Shown here: positions 33,722 through 43,581 of the stretch, piece by piece
How the letters are laid out: each line of letters begins with the position of its first letter
Position numbering within the stretch: the stretch's first letter is position 1
From: Cellulosilyticum lentocellum DSM 5427
GTDB lineage: Bacteria; Bacillota; Clostridia; Lachnospirales; Cellulosilyticaceae
DNA length: 64,000 nt
Reading direction: 5' to 3'
NCBI RefSeq assembly: GCF_000178835.2
Contig: NC_015275.1
Coordinates: forward strand, 269,001 to 333,000
Notes under the pieces: model-generated
Database searches by the model: none
The model's input: the letters and a program-made list of their open reading frames with translations, nothing else
What the model was told of the DNA's origin: nothing
Translations under genes and position numbers: made by a program

Positions 33722-34659
33722 TGAGCAAAGATTTAAATTTATTTCCTACCTTAACAGATGAAATGAAATCAAAAATTCGTTTTCAAGCAAGTTCATACAT
33801 GTATAGTTACTTTAAAGATTCAACTAAGCAAGGGTTACAAGATGAATCAATAGATGGAAGTAGTATGGTATATAAGATTTGTGATGAAAAAGGGGTATGG
33901 AGTCCTGATAGCTATAATTTAATTATAGCCAGACAATATACTTTAAAAACATTTTCTTGTTTGTTTGGTAGTGAAGGAATTGCGTGTCGAAATGCAGAGT
34001 TAGGGATTGCAATAATATGGACATCAACAACTTCAAAACTACGAGGCGTAATCGAAGTTGGAAGTATTATCAACAATGGCCAAACAGAAGTATGTTTAGA
34101 AGTGGAAAAAGTCTTTGAGGTTGCAGAACTTAGAGGTAGTGTTGAACTAACAACAATTATTTACCTTAAGAGATCTGGAAATCCTAATAGTAATGAAAAT
34201 CACTTAGCAAATACAGAAGGTTACATCTTAGGAGAACTTGATAAAATAGTAATTATGCTTGATGGCAATGGATCAGTATTCCCTATTTACGAGGTAAATG
34301 AACCAAATCAGCCACTATGGTATATAAAATGTGATTGGGAAGATCCAACCTATGATTTATTTGCAGAATGTGTATCTATAAATATAAATACAGCTCATCC
34401 TAACTATAAATATTTAGATAGAACAAAGAGAGCATATGATGAGCAACTTTTAAAAGAAATTATATCTAGTGCATTAATGATAATTATTATGAAGTTAAAA
34501 GATAGTGAATATTGGGTACAGACAATCAATCAAGAAGGACTTGAAGTAGGAAGTGTATCAGAGGCCGTTAGCTATTTTATTACTACATTGGGATGGGAAA
34601 CGACTTCTATAGAAGCACTTGCAATATCAATTAGAAAGTTCTTCGATAATAGAATGTAG
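33721..34659 (+). CDS. Uncharacterised protein of the Z1-MORC operon (312 aa)
   Basis: I see no named domain. The start is coupled to the MORC gene with GGAGAGAAATA upstream. The sequence is a mix of strands and helices without membrane segments: an N-terminal MSKDLNLFPTLTDEMKSKI, a central beta-rich part, and a C-terminal helical tail. Its fixed position between the ATPase and the methyltransferase suggests a structural or target-recognition subunit of the same complex (inference). Confidence 0.75.
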   Translation: MSKDLNLFPTLTDEMKSKIRFQASSYMYSYFKDSTKQGLQDESIDGSSMVYKICDEKGVWSPDSYNLIIARQYTLKTFSCLFGSEGIACRNAELGIAIIWTSTTSKLRGVIEVGSIINNGQTEVCLEVEKVFEVAELRGSVELTTIIYLKRSGNPNSNENHLANTEGYILGELDKIVIMLDGNGSVFPIYEVNEPNQPLWYIKCDWEDPTYDLFAECVSININTAHPNYKYLDRTKRAYDEQLLKEIISSALMIIIMKLKDSEYWVQTINQEGLEVGSVSEAVSYFITTLGWETTSIEALAISIRKFFDNRM

Positions 34660-34666
34660 GTGAATT

Positions 34667-35341
34667 ATGATATTTAAAACACTAAATATGACAGAATCAA
34701 GAAAAGCTATGGAAGAATGGATAAGGCTATCTCCTAACCTACCACCAATAGATGATCAATACATAGTATTGAGAAATACTTTAATAGAGATGAATAAGGT
34801 GGTTAGAGAAAATTATAGTAGGGACTATGATATAGATCTTAATTTTGGAATCAAGTTATATGTATATTTAAATAGTGTTCAAGGCTTTAATCTTAGAATG
34901 GCTTCAAATGATGATTTTTGGAGATATTTATCACTAAAAGTGGTACCAGATTTAGTCTCAGAACGTTGGGGAAAAGATAATAGAAGCCACTTTTATGAAA
35001 GGGCATCGAGGATTTGGCTAAGATCACTTTGGTGGTATATTCATTTAAGTTGGCAAGGTGATGAGGAAAGTACGTATGAAATCTTAAAAAATAATACAAC
35101 AGATGAAATACTAAACTTAGTAGAGAGAGCAGGTCGCAAGGGATATTATCTAGAAGTTTATAGAAATATAATGTATTTCTATAGCAAGGTTCAACAGCAA
35201 AAAACTACAAATAGAAAATTATTTAGAAATATAATGATCTTAAATACGGCAAGATGTACAGTTATTGAACCAGGTCTTTGTTTAGGAGGAGAAAGAGAAT
35301 ATGTAAAAAGCATTTTCAGAGATTTGGGAGAAAAGATTTGA
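34667..35341 (+). CDS. DUF6339-like protein of the Z1-MORC operon (224 aa)
   Basis: An all-helical 224-aa protein with an aromatic-rich core (RIWLRSLWWYIHLSWQGDEE near residue 115). From memory it resembles DUF6339 proteins that accompany Z1-type restriction systems. It starts 7 nt after the previous gene, and its TGA overlaps the methyltransferase ATG by one base, so it is tightly coupled. Its biochemical role is unknown. Confidence 0.7.
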   Translation: MIFKTLNMTESRKAMEEWIRLSPNLPPIDDQYIVLRNTLIEMNKVVRENYSRDYDIDLNFGIKLYVYLNSVQGFNLRMASNDDFWRYLSLKVVPDLVSERWGKDNRSHFYERASRIWLRSLWWYIHLSWQGDEESTYEILKNNTTDEILNLVERAGRKGYYLEVYRNIMYFYSKVQQQKTTNRKLFRNIMILNTARCTVIEPGLCLGGEREYVKSIFRDLGEKI

Positions 35342-36681
35342 TGAGTAGGCCAGAAGTAATAGATATATTCTCTGGATGCGGCGGATTAGCATTAGGATTT
35401 CAAAAGGCAGGATTTAAAATTACTCATGGTATAGAGCTTATGCCAGAAGCTGTAAAGACAGTATCCTATAATATTGACTGGAGATTTGGAGAAGAAACAT
35501 CTCATATTTGCGGAGATATTACACAAATGGATACAAGTATTTTTAAAGAAAGAATAGGCAAAGATGGGTGCATAGTGATTGGTGGACCACCATGCCAAGC
35601 ATACTCTCTTGCAGGAAAAGGTAAACTACGATCCCTGGGACAGCATAGAATCCATACAAATGATAAGAGAGGATATTTATTTCAAGATTTTTTAAGATTT
35701 GCAATAGAGCTTGATGCTAGAGCTGTTATTATGGAAAATGTACCTGAGGCTGTGAATTTTGGAGAAATTAATGTACCACAGCTAGTTTGTGAGGAGTTAG
35801 AAAAATATGACTATAATGCTATATGGACTATACTAAATGCTGCCGATTATGGAGTACCGCAGATTAGAGAAAGAGTTTTTGTTATTGCAATCAAAAAAAA
35901 TGAGAATGTGAGATATGAGTTACCGAAGGCTACATATGCCTCAATATTAAGTGATAGAGTAAGTAATGAAATTCGTTTTAGAAGATTTAATAACTGCAAG
36001 AATTTTAGAGTGCCTAACATAAATAAAAATGGAGCTAGCCAATGGGTGACAGTAGGAGATGCCTTAGGTGATTTACCTAGATTATTTGCTACGGCAAACA
36101 GTAAATATAAGTTAAATTCATTAAATATTGAAATGAAGTATCATACGGATATACAAAATGGGTATCAAAAAATAATGAGAGAATGGTATGGAAATGGTAA
36201 TAAAACAGTAACAGGAAATGCTTTTAGAAATAATGCTAGGGATTTTAAAATATTTGAGAGAATGAAACAAGGTGACAATTACGCAGATGCAGCAAGAATA
36301 GCAGATGAAATATTCAATGAAAATATAAAGGCAATGGGGATTAATGAACAAGATAATTATGAAACCTTTATGCGATTAAAGAAAGAAATTATACCACCCT
36401 ATAATCGGGAGAAGTTTATTGGGAAATGGAGAAAGCTTAATATGAATGCACCTTCACATACATTAGTAGCACACTTATCAAAGGATACGTATAGTCATAT
36501 TCATCCTTTTGAACCTAGAGGAATATCGGTTAGAGAAGCCGCAAGACTACAATCTTTTCCTGATGATTTCTTCTTTAACTGTTCAATGGGGGAAGCATTT
36601 AAGCAAATTGGAAATGCAGTACCTCCTTTACTAGCAAAGGGAATTGCAGATTCTATTATAAGTTGTTTTGAGGAGGGATAA
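35341..36681 (+). CDS. DNA (cytosine-5) methyltransferase 1
   Basis: The start is set at 35341, overlapping the previous stop, because motif I follows at once (DIFSGCGGLALGF, residues 8-20). The other C5 motifs are present: GGPPCQAYS with catalytic Cys85, MENVPE at 131, QIRERVFVIA at 174, and QIGNAVPPLLA near the end. The 446-aa length includes a target-recognition region of about 150 residues before the last motifs. It would protect host DNA from the operon's own nuclease. A second C5 methyltransferase at 37610 probably modifies the other strand of an asymmetric site (inference). Confidence 0.95.
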   Translation: MSRPEVIDIFSGCGGLALGFQKAGFKITHGIELMPEAVKTVSYNIDWRFGEETSHICGDITQMDTSIFKERIGKDGCIVIGGPPCQAYSLAGKGKLRSLGQHRIHTNDKRGYLFQDFLRFAIELDARAVIMENVPEAVNFGEINVPQLVCEELEKYDYNAIWTILNAADYGVPQIRERVFVIAIKKNENVRYELPKATYASILSDRVSNEIRFRRFNNCKNFRVPNINKNGASQWVTVGDALGDLPRLFATANSKYKLNSLNIEMKYHTDIQNGYQKIMREWYGNGNKTVTGNAFRNNARDFKIFERMKQGDNYADAARIADEIFNENIKAMGINEQDNYETFMRLKKEIIPPYNREKFIGKWRKLNMNAPSHTLVAHLSKDTYSHIHPFEPRGISVREAARLQSFPDDFFFNCSMGEAFKQIGNAVPPLLAKGIADSIISCFEEG

Positions 36682-36684
36682 TAG

Positions 36685-37584
36685 ATGGAAATATTAGAGG
36701 AGATAAGAGAAAATTTTGCAGCAGCTCAAAATGGAATTAGAAAATTAACATGTCTAGCAGATGAATATAGTGCATGGACCATTAGAAAAAATGGTGAGTA
36801 TGGTGTAGCAATCCCGTTTAATAGTAGAGTGGAAATTTTAGAAAGGTTTGCAAGTGCTAAATTATGTAATGAAGTATTAATTATAGAAAGTAAACAGCAA
36901 TCTATGTTAATATTAAGCTGTACCATTGATGAGTATAGGTATGAATTTGCAAGTATTTGTGCTCAGTTTGTTGATCCGGGTAAAGATGGAAGTGACCGAA
37001 AAGCAATTACTGAATCACCAAGAGAATGGTGGAAACGATGGAAGTTGCTTTTGGGAAATGCTGTATATGAGAAGCAAGTATACAGTGTGATTGGAGAGCT
37101 ATTAGCACTTAAAGAACTCATCCAAAAAGATAAAACTATCCAATGGACAGGAGCAAATGCGGGAACACATGATATTGAGTCAAACCAAGAAAGCTATGAA
37201 GTTAAGTCAACAATTAAAAGATATGGTGCAACTATTACTATAAGTGGACAACACCAATTAAAAAGTAGCAAGAAACTATACTTATATTTTTGTAGATTAG
37301 AAAAATCTCAATTAGGTGAGTCAATAAATGACTTGGTTAAAGATTTAGTTGATTATGGATATGAAAAGCATGTATTAGAAGCTCAGCTAAATAAAATGGG
37401 ATTTGAATTAGGCACTAGTATAAGAGATGAAAAATATAAAGTTTTAGAGAAAAGAAAGTATGTAGTTAATGAAGCATTTCCTCAAATAACTGACAAATCA
37501 TTCGTTGGAGGAAAGATTCCAAATGCCATTATCAAGATACAGTATACAGTTGATTTAGAAGGTTTAGCTTATGAAGAATGGTAA
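36685..37584 (+). CDS. PD-(D/E)XK motif protein (DUF4420-like nuclease)
   Basis: This 299-aa protein starts after GAGGAGGGATAATAG, three bases from the methyltransferase stop. The catalytic centre is visible as GTHDIESNQESYEVKST: Asp163, then Glu172-Val-Lys174. The family (PF14390-type) is a constant member of Z1-MORC restriction loci and is the likely DNA-cutting subunit. It sits between the two methyltransferases. Confidence 0.88.
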   Translation: MEILEEIRENFAAAQNGIRKLTCLADEYSAWTIRKNGEYGVAIPFNSRVEILERFASAKLCNEVLIIESKQQSMLILSCTIDEYRYEFASICAQFVDPGKDGSDRKAITESPREWWKRWKLLLGNAVYEKQVYSVIGELLALKELIQKDKTIQWTGANAGTHDIESNQESYEVKSTIKRYGATITISGQHQLKSSKKLYLYFCRLEKSQLGESINDLVKDLVDYGYEKHVLEAQLNKMGFELGTSIRDEKYKVLEKRKYVVNEAFPQITDKSFVGGKIPNAIIKIQYTVDLEGLAYEEW

Positions 37585-37609
37585 GTCAAGATAGAGGATG
37601 GGAAATAAG

Positions 37610-38857
37610 ATGTTTAATGTAGTTGAGACATTTAGTGGAATAGGGAGTCAAGCAAAAGCGTTAAGGAATATTGGATTTAATGCTAATATAGTTGCTACCG
37701 CTGATTGGGATATAAATGCAATTATTGCATACGATCTAATTCATCATGGGAAACAAGATCTAACAGCATATAATCACTATTCAGAACAACAATTAAATGA
37801 AGAGTTAAGTAAATTTACATTAAGTGCAGATGGAAAAAGTGCAATGACAGAAAAGGCAAAAAAAGTATTGCCAATTCATTTAAAAAAGATGCTCTTATAT
37901 GCAATCAGACGTTCAAATAATCTTGTTAGCATTACAGATATTAAGGGAAAAGACATATCAGATAATATTGACCTATTAACATATTCCTTTCCCTGCCAAG
38001 ACTTATCTGTATGTGGATTTTGGCATGGAAACACTTCAGGTATAGACAGAGATGCTAACAATAGATCAGGAATGTTATGGGAAGTTGAAAGAATCCTTGA
38101 AGAAATGTTCAAATTAGGCAAGAAAATGCCTAAGTTTTTGCTTATGGAAAATGTCTCTAATATATTATCTAAGACACATGAGAAGAACTTTAATGAATGG
38201 AAAGGATTTTTATCAAGTTTAGGATATTATAATGTTGTATACAAATTAAATGCTAAGGATTTTGGAATTCCTCAAAAACGAGAAAGAGTATATATGTTAA
38301 GTGTACTTGTGGGTAATGATGCGCTAAAATTGATGGAACTAAAAAGATATTTAGATGAACATAAGTTAGAGAATATTAATGAAATAAATAGGCTTAAAAG
38401 AAGAGAAATATCACTTAGGGAGATACTGAAGATAAATTATGAAGAAAATCCTCTTTATAGAGAAGAGGCAAATTATAGTCAACCTAATGATACACCTTCC
38501 AGACAACGAATATTTGAAAAGAATGATGTATTATATGATGGAGTCAATATAAAAGATATCATTGTGAATACAGTAACAACTAAGCAAGATAGACATCCAA
38601 ATTCAGGAGTTATAGTCTATGATAGTGGGCGCAGTGGTAAAGCAGTATATAGAAATTTAACACCTAGAGAGTGCTTTCTACTGATGGGATTTGATGAGGA
38701 AGATTTCCAAATCCTTATTGAAAATAATATAGATGTAAATAAGCGAAGAAAACTATTTACTAAAGAAAAACTTATAAAAATGGCTGGTAACAGCATTGTA
38801 GTTGATGTACTAGAGGTTATATTTAGACAGATAAGGGAAATAGAAGAGATATTGTAA
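37610..38857 (+). CDS. DNA (cytosine-5) methyltransferase 2
   Basis: I prefer the ATG at 37610 (GGGAAATAAG upstream) over one four codons earlier that abuts the GAGG. The 415-aa enzyme has motif I as ETFSGIGSQ (residue 6), YSFPCQDLS with catalytic Cys129, MENVSNI, PQKRERVYML and a final MAGNSIVVDVLE. It belongs to a different C5 branch from the enzyme at 35341, so it is not a recent duplicate. It closes the operon and is followed by a terminator. Confidence 0.94.
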   Translation: MFNVVETFSGIGSQAKALRNIGFNANIVATADWDINAIIAYDLIHHGKQDLTAYNHYSEQQLNEELSKFTLSADGKSAMTEKAKKVLPIHLKKMLLYAIRRSNNLVSITDIKGKDISDNIDLLTYSFPCQDLSVCGFWHGNTSGIDRDANNRSGMLWEVERILEEMFKLGKKMPKFLLMENVSNILSKTHEKNFNEWKGFLSSLGYYNVVYKLNAKDFGIPQKRERVYMLSVLVGNDALKLMELKRYLDEHKLENINEINRLKRREISLREILKINYEENPLYREEANYSQPNDTPSRQRIFEKNDVLYDGVNIKDIIVNTVTTKQDRHPNSGVIVYDSGRSGKAVYRNLTPRECFLLMGFDEEDFQILIENNIDVNKRRKLFTKEKLIKMAGNSIVVDVLEVIFRQIREIEEIL

Positions 38858-38912
38858 TTAAATAAGTAAAATAAATTATGTGGACGAAAATAATACCATT
38901 AAAATACAATTT

Positions 38913-38960
38913 AAGACAGCATGCTTAAAATGAAACTCCAATTTAAGTGTGCTGTCTTTT
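38913..38960 (+). terminator. Terminator of the Z1-MORC operon
   Basis: AAGACAGCATGCTTAAA pairs with TTTAAGTGTGCTGTCTT and is followed by TTATTTAAAT. Confidence 0.85.
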
Positions 38961-39118
38961 ATTTAAATTTTATTAAGTGATATCTATAGAATATGTAGTA
39001 GAAGTTAAGAAAATGATTTCTATTACATATTCTATAGTGTAGAGAACTAACAACTTTACGTTATTAAAAGAGGCAAAACAGTTTTTTAAAGGATAAGTAA
39101 TTATCATAGGGCTAAAAG

Positions 39119-39564
39119 TATATCAGAGGCTTATGAGGTATTGAGTAATGAAATGGCAAGATGTGAATATGATCGATTATATTTTAGAAGTAATGAAGAA
39201 CTTAAATCGGCAACAAGTTCAAGGCAAAATACTCAAAGTACATATAATTAGCAAGTTAGGAGAAGTGGTGTATCAAACTACAAAGTTCATTGCTATAGGT
39301 GAGGAGCATGAAAAGTTATCTGTAGGAGAATTTATATCAATAGGTTTTGCAGGTGTATTTTTAATTATTGCCACATGATTACTCCTTACGGGGAGAGGAA
39401 CTATTCCTGGAATAGTCATTGCAAGGGCTGCGGCTATGAGTTTGTTTAAAGGAGGATGTTTTGGAGGGGGGATAGGAGTAGGTCCTTTGGTACTATCTAC
39501 TTTAGTTGTCGAGGGAAGTCTAATCATTATACTAATGATGATTGTAGGCTCACTATTTGGTTAG
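39119..39564 (+). pseudogene. Decayed J-domain / membrane protein gene
   Basis: One frame near 39119-39251 reads ISEAYEVLSNEMARCEYDRLY, the last helices of a DnaJ-type J domain. The preceding helix and HPD motif are disrupted by stops. Other frames then give ISKLGEVVYQTTKFIAIGEE and IVIARAAAMSLFKGGCFGGG, with a hydrophobic end before a stop at 39562. The pieces look like one frameshifted gene for a membrane-anchored J-domain protein. Confidence 0.5.
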
Positions 39565-39602
39565 TATTTACATACATCTAATACATACAATTTCACAATA
39601 GA

Positions 39603-39646
39603 AAAGGTGATTACCAAGTAATAACTCCACAGGGGAATTGCCTTTT
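39603..39646 (+). terminator. Weak terminator-like hairpin, conserved-tip family (copy 5)
   Basis: AAGGTGATT / AATTGCCTT with an ACCAAGTAATAACT tip, followed by TTCTAT. The stem has mismatches, but the tip matches the hairpins at 22303 and 27025. Confidence 0.5.
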
Positions 39647-39882
39647 CTATTACCTACAATCTAGACTTAAACTTTTAGGCCATTCTAGGTAAGCTTCCAT
39701 CAAGGCATCAAGTAGTTTCCAAGTACTCTAATAGAATGAAGGGAGAGATAAAGAGATGTTATGAAAGTTTCAATATCTTTCTTGTATTGAGAGGTATCTG
39801 TAATAATAAATTTGGATAGGATTCATCCGGTCAGTTCCCTGTGTTGATATTGCGGTAATTATGCTAAAAAAGTTATTTTTTT
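39647..39882 (+). repeat. Intergenic repeat family, diverged copy (R7)
   Basis: ATCTAGACTTAAACTTTTAG at the start, and GAGAGGTATCTGTAATAATA then CCGGTCAGTTCCC and GCGGTAATTATGCT at the end, align with R4 and R5; the middle is shortened. It separates the Z1-MORC operon from the McrB pair. The remaining 250 nt to the next start codon are AT-rich with no feature seen. Confidence 0.6.
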
Positions 39883-40132
39883 AAGATATATATTATTTTA
39901 TTGTTAGAAATTTTTAAATATATAATATAATGTAGATTGAAAGGAATACAATCTAAAAGATAATATCTACGTATCTATACTACTAGTATTAAATAATAGA
40001 AAAGAGATAGGTATTGGGACAAAATATGGAGGGAAAACATTAGCAGTCAAATAGTCAATAGTACGTATAATCAGATGGCTACTATTATTGATTTTTCAGA
40101 TGTAAAATATTAATTTAAAGTGGGGGAATAAA

Positions 40133-41965
40133 ATGAGAAGACAATATATTATGTCAATAGGGGTATCGGTTAATACATTTGATATTGAAGAGTTTGGTAA
40201 ACAATCAATATTTACTTTATCATTTCAAAATCAGGGTGATGTATTTAAAGGGATCAATATAGGAGATAAAATACTTGGATATGTAAAGCAACCCATTCAT
40301 AAGATTAGATATATTTTTGAGGTGGCAGAAGTTATAGAAGATAATAAGCTCAACTTAATAAAAAAGTTAGATATTCAATTTGGATTAGATAAAAGTGAGT
40401 TTCTTGATATTGTAGATGTTGATATTTTAGAACAGAAGTGTGAAATAATAGAAATTTGTCAAGAAGTCTATATAAAAATTTATAACAAAATAATTTATCT
40501 ATTGCAAGATTCTATAATAGATATAGATTATTTGTTTAAATTGGAAAATAAAAGTTTTGCATTAGAAGCTATTAATATAGTAAAAAATATAGATGGATTT
40601 AAAGAAGAAACACTAAGAATTTTATTAGATAAGGATGAATGCAAAAAAATATTTAAGAATACATATCCTGTATTAAAGAGTATACCTAATGAGGCTAGAG
40701 AAGAAGATATTGTTAAGATGACTAAAGATTCAAGTAATAAAAATAGATATTATACAGATATTATAGAAATAAATAATAAGAAATATATAGTTACAAATAA
40801 TTGGCATTATGGAAGTACATGGGGAGATAGCCGTACGCCATTTGTTGAATGGATAAAAGAATTGATAAATCATAAGCAAACCGAAAATATTTATGATCAA
40901 CAACTCAGCAACGATGGAATATATGCTGAAGAGATTGATGAATACAGCTTAGATCAAAATAGGGACGTTACTGCAGAAAAACTATACTTAACAAAGAAGC
41001 TAAAGCACAACTACTTAGTATTTGGAGCACCAGGAACGGGTAAGAGTTATGATTTAAAAAAGAAACAAGAGAGTTACTTTACGCAAGAAAACAGTTATGA
41101 GCGAGTAACTTTTTACTCAAACTATTCATACGCACAATTTGTAGGAACATATAAACCTAAAATGGTTAATAATGAAATCAACTACTCTTATGTTGCAGGA
41201 CCGTTTATTAGAATGTTAGTAAAAGCATATCAAAATCCACAGCAGAATTTTCTACTAATAATTGAAGAAATTAATAGAGCCAACCCTGCAGCTGTCTTTG
41301 GGGATATTTTTCAACTTTTAGACAGAAAAGACAATGGTGTAAGTGAATATGATATAGAGACAAGTGAAGATTTAAGAGAATATCTAGCAACACAACTTGT
41401 TAGTGGATATAGGCAATCTAGAAATACAATGCTAAAAAATAAGGCTCTCGAAAAGTACAGAAAAATTCGTTTGCCAGAAAATCTATATATTTGGGCAACC
41501 ATGAATAGTGCTGACCAAGGTGTATTTCCAATGGATACAGCTTTCAAACGTAGGTGGGAGTATAAATATATGGATATTAATGCAGGTGAAATTGAAGGAA
41601 AAGCTTTTAAGTTAGGAAAAAATAAAGAGGTTGAGTGGAATATTTTAAGGAAGGCAATTAATGAAATATTAATTGATGTAGGTATTAATGAAGATAAGCT
41701 TATGGGGCCATTTTTTATAGGATTAAAGTCTTTAGAGTCACAAGAAGTATTTGAAGAGGCATTTAAAAGTAAAGTGTTAATGTATTTATTTGAAGATGCG
41801 GCTAAACAATACCGTAAGAAAATCTTTAAAAACGAGAAAGTTTGTCGTACGTATAGTATACTTTGTGAATACTTTGATAGAGATGGAATAGAAATTTTTA
41901 AAGAAATTGATAATAAGATAGATAAGGTAAAGAAACTTGACAACAGTACTACAAATAGTAATTAG
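40133..41965 (+). CDS. mcrB: McrB-like AAA+ GTPase with N-terminal EVE-like domain
   Basis: This 610-aa protein starts after GTGGGGGAATAAA. Residues 1-130 look like an EVE/PUA-type modified-base reader (GDKILGYVKQPIHKIRYIFEV, cut here at the domain core). The AAA+ motor has Walker A GAPGTGKS (298-305), Walker B LLIIEEINRANPA (374-386), and an McrB-type MNSADQG (457-463) in place of the classic MNTAD, then FKRRWEYKY. It would bind DNA and drive the nuclease encoded next. It is separated by 17 nt from that gene and forms a two-gene operon. Confidence 0.9.
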   Translation: MRRQYIMSIGVSVNTFDIEEFGKQSIFTLSFQNQGDVFKGINIGDKILGYVKQPIHKIRYIFEVAEVIEDNKLNLIKKLDIQFGLDKSEFLDIVDVDILEQKCEIIEICQEVYIKIYNKIIYLLQDSIIDIDYLFKLENKSFALEAINIVKNIDGFKEETLRILLDKDECKKIFKNTYPVLKSIPNEAREEDIVKMTKDSSNKNRYYTDIIEINNKKYIVTNNWHYGSTWGDSRTPFVEWIKELINHKQTENIYDQQLSNDGIYAEEIDEYSLDQNRDVTAEKLYLTKKLKHNYLVFGAPGTGKSYDLKKKQESYFTQENSYERVTFYSNYSYAQFVGTYKPKMVNNEINYSYVAGPFIRMLVKAYQNPQQNFLLIIEEINRANPAAVFGDIFQLLDRKDNGVSEYDIETSEDLREYLATQLVSGYRQSRNTMLKNKALEKYRKIRLPENLYIWATMNSADQGVFPMDTAFKRRWEYKYMDINAGEIEGKAFKLGKNKEVEWNILRKAINEILIDVGINEDKLMGPFFIGLKSLESQEVFEEAFKSKVLMYLFEDAAKQYRKKIFKNEKVCRTYSILCEYFDRDGIEIFKEIDNKIDKVKKLDNSTTNSN

Positions 41966-41982
41966 TGAAAAGAAGGTGTAGT

Positions 41983-43488
41983 ATGAAAGTAGAGTATTTT
42001 AGAGAGCTGAGAAAATACACGCCTGGCGAAATTGAGCAAAAGCTACAAATAAACGATGAGGAAGTTAAAAAACTTCTTAGAGAACTTATCATAAATAATG
42101 TTGTAAACAAAGTTAAAGAGAATAGTGATACAGATGAAACAGAAGATGAAGAGAGTAATCAAGTTGAAGAAGCTGAGGAGGCGAATGAAACAAGTGATAA
42201 AAAATATGTTTTTACATATGTAGGTATTATAGTTCTAGGTGAGTATACTTTTATATGCTATCCCAAGTATATTTCAAGTACAGAAAAACCTTTAGATGAG
42301 ATGAAACAAGTATTAAAAGTATTAGATAAATACAAAAAACAAGAGCAAGAAATTGATTTTGCTAATAGACAAGAAGAGAGTGAAAAATTCGAGGTATTAG
42401 GAAATATCTTATTTCTATTAAATGACTATATGGAACATAATATCTATACAAATCAATTGGAAGTTATAGAGTTAAATGGTCAAGGAGAAATCAATTGGGA
42501 TATCACAATTAATGAGACATACCCTTTCATTTTAAAGAATGGTAGACCCTATTATCTTGATTTGTATACACATCATTCAATAGATGATGATAGAGATTAT
42601 TTTCAAAGGCTACACATGTGTATTTTGACAAAGTGTTCAGATCAATTAGAAGAATCTCAGCTGAATCAACTCTTTGATTTTGAAAGAATCAAGCTATACG
42701 ATGGAGATTTAGAAGAGTTTGGAGAAATAGAGTATATACTTTATCGATTGAATAATGAACTAGCAGTACAATTTAATAGTAGGAAGCAGACCCTTCTACG
42801 GGCAATGTACAGGTATCTTAGTGAACAGTATAAAGCAAGAGATGATTTTCAATTCACTTCGTACGGAACAAGCCATTTTTATAGTATATGGGAAAACGTT
42901 TGTGCTTCGGTTTTTAATAATCAATTAAATACAAAACTTAAAGATTTACCCATAACATTAAGTAAAGACTATGAGAGTAGAAAGAATAAGTCATTGATTG
43001 AGTTAATTAAAAAACCTATATGGAAAGCAATTAAAGAAGGAGAAGTAATTAGGAGTGAAAAAGGTAAAGGAACATTAAAACCCGATTTAATTAGTTTTTA
43101 TAAGTATAAAGATCAATGGTGCTTTGGTATATTTGATGCAAAGTACTATGATATACAGTTTAATAAAGCGAAGTTCTACAATCGACCAGGAATTCAAGAT
43201 ATAACTAAGCAGTATCTTTATCAGTTAGCATACCAAGATTATATTCTAAAACATGATTTTGTCTACATTGAAAATGCATTTTTAGTTCCAAGTGAGCAAG
43301 ATAAATTTGAAGTATTTGGTGAAGTAGAAATGCAAATGCTTCATGAATTAACAGATACTAAGTTAAAAAATATATCCGTTATTAAATCCCCAGCAAGTAT
43401 ATTATATGATTTATATTTAGATAACAAGCAGATTGAGGACCTAGTTTCGGATGTAAAGAGTATTCCAATGCCTATAAAAAAGCAGTAA
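41983..43488 (+). CDS. LlaJI-type restriction endonuclease subunit (McrC analogue)
   Basis: The ATG at 41983 has AGAAGGTG upstream and is preferred over a GTG six codons earlier. The product is 501 aa. The N-terminal region binds the partner; a very acidic linker lies near residues 45-75. The catalytic core is C-terminal: KPDLISF (Asp368), then IFDAKYYD (Asp385, Lys387), followed by QYLYQLAYQDYI, as in LlaJI R2-type endonucleases. LlaJI systems consist of an McrB-like GTPase, this nuclease and two C5 methyltransferases. The methyltransferases are not in this operon, but two lie just upstream in the Z1-MORC operon. Confidence 0.85.
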   Translation: MKVEYFRELRKYTPGEIEQKLQINDEEVKKLLRELIINNVVNKVKENSDTDETEDEESNQVEEAEEANETSDKKYVFTYVGIIVLGEYTFICYPKYISSTEKPLDEMKQVLKVLDKYKKQEQEIDFANRQEESEKFEVLGNILFLLNDYMEHNIYTNQLEVIELNGQGEINWDITINETYPFILKNGRPYYLDLYTHHSIDDDRDYFQRLHMCILTKCSDQLEESQLNQLFDFERIKLYDGDLEEFGEIEYILYRLNNELAVQFNSRKQTLLRAMYRYLSEQYKARDDFQFTSYGTSHFYSIWENVCASVFNNQLNTKLKDLPITLSKDYESRKNKSLIELIKKPIWKAIKEGEVIRSEKGKGTLKPDLISFYKYKDQWCFGIFDAKYYDIQFNKAKFYNRPGIQDITKQYLYQLAYQDYILKHDFVYIENAFLVPSEQDKFEVFGEVEMQMLHELTDTKLKNISVIKSPASILYDLYLDNKQIEDLVSDVKSIPMPIKKQ

Positions 43489-43581
43489 TTAAGTAGAATA
43501 GGTAAAAGTATCCTCGAAAGTAAAAAGGCTTTAGATAAGCTTGCTAGGTAATGGAAAATATTGAATCTGAATAAATTATTT

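Noticed and set aside
39148-39378. A 76-aa + strand ORF as a real gene
   Set aside because: Its first half is out of frame with the visible J-domain sequence; it is a chance join of two pieces of a decayed gene.
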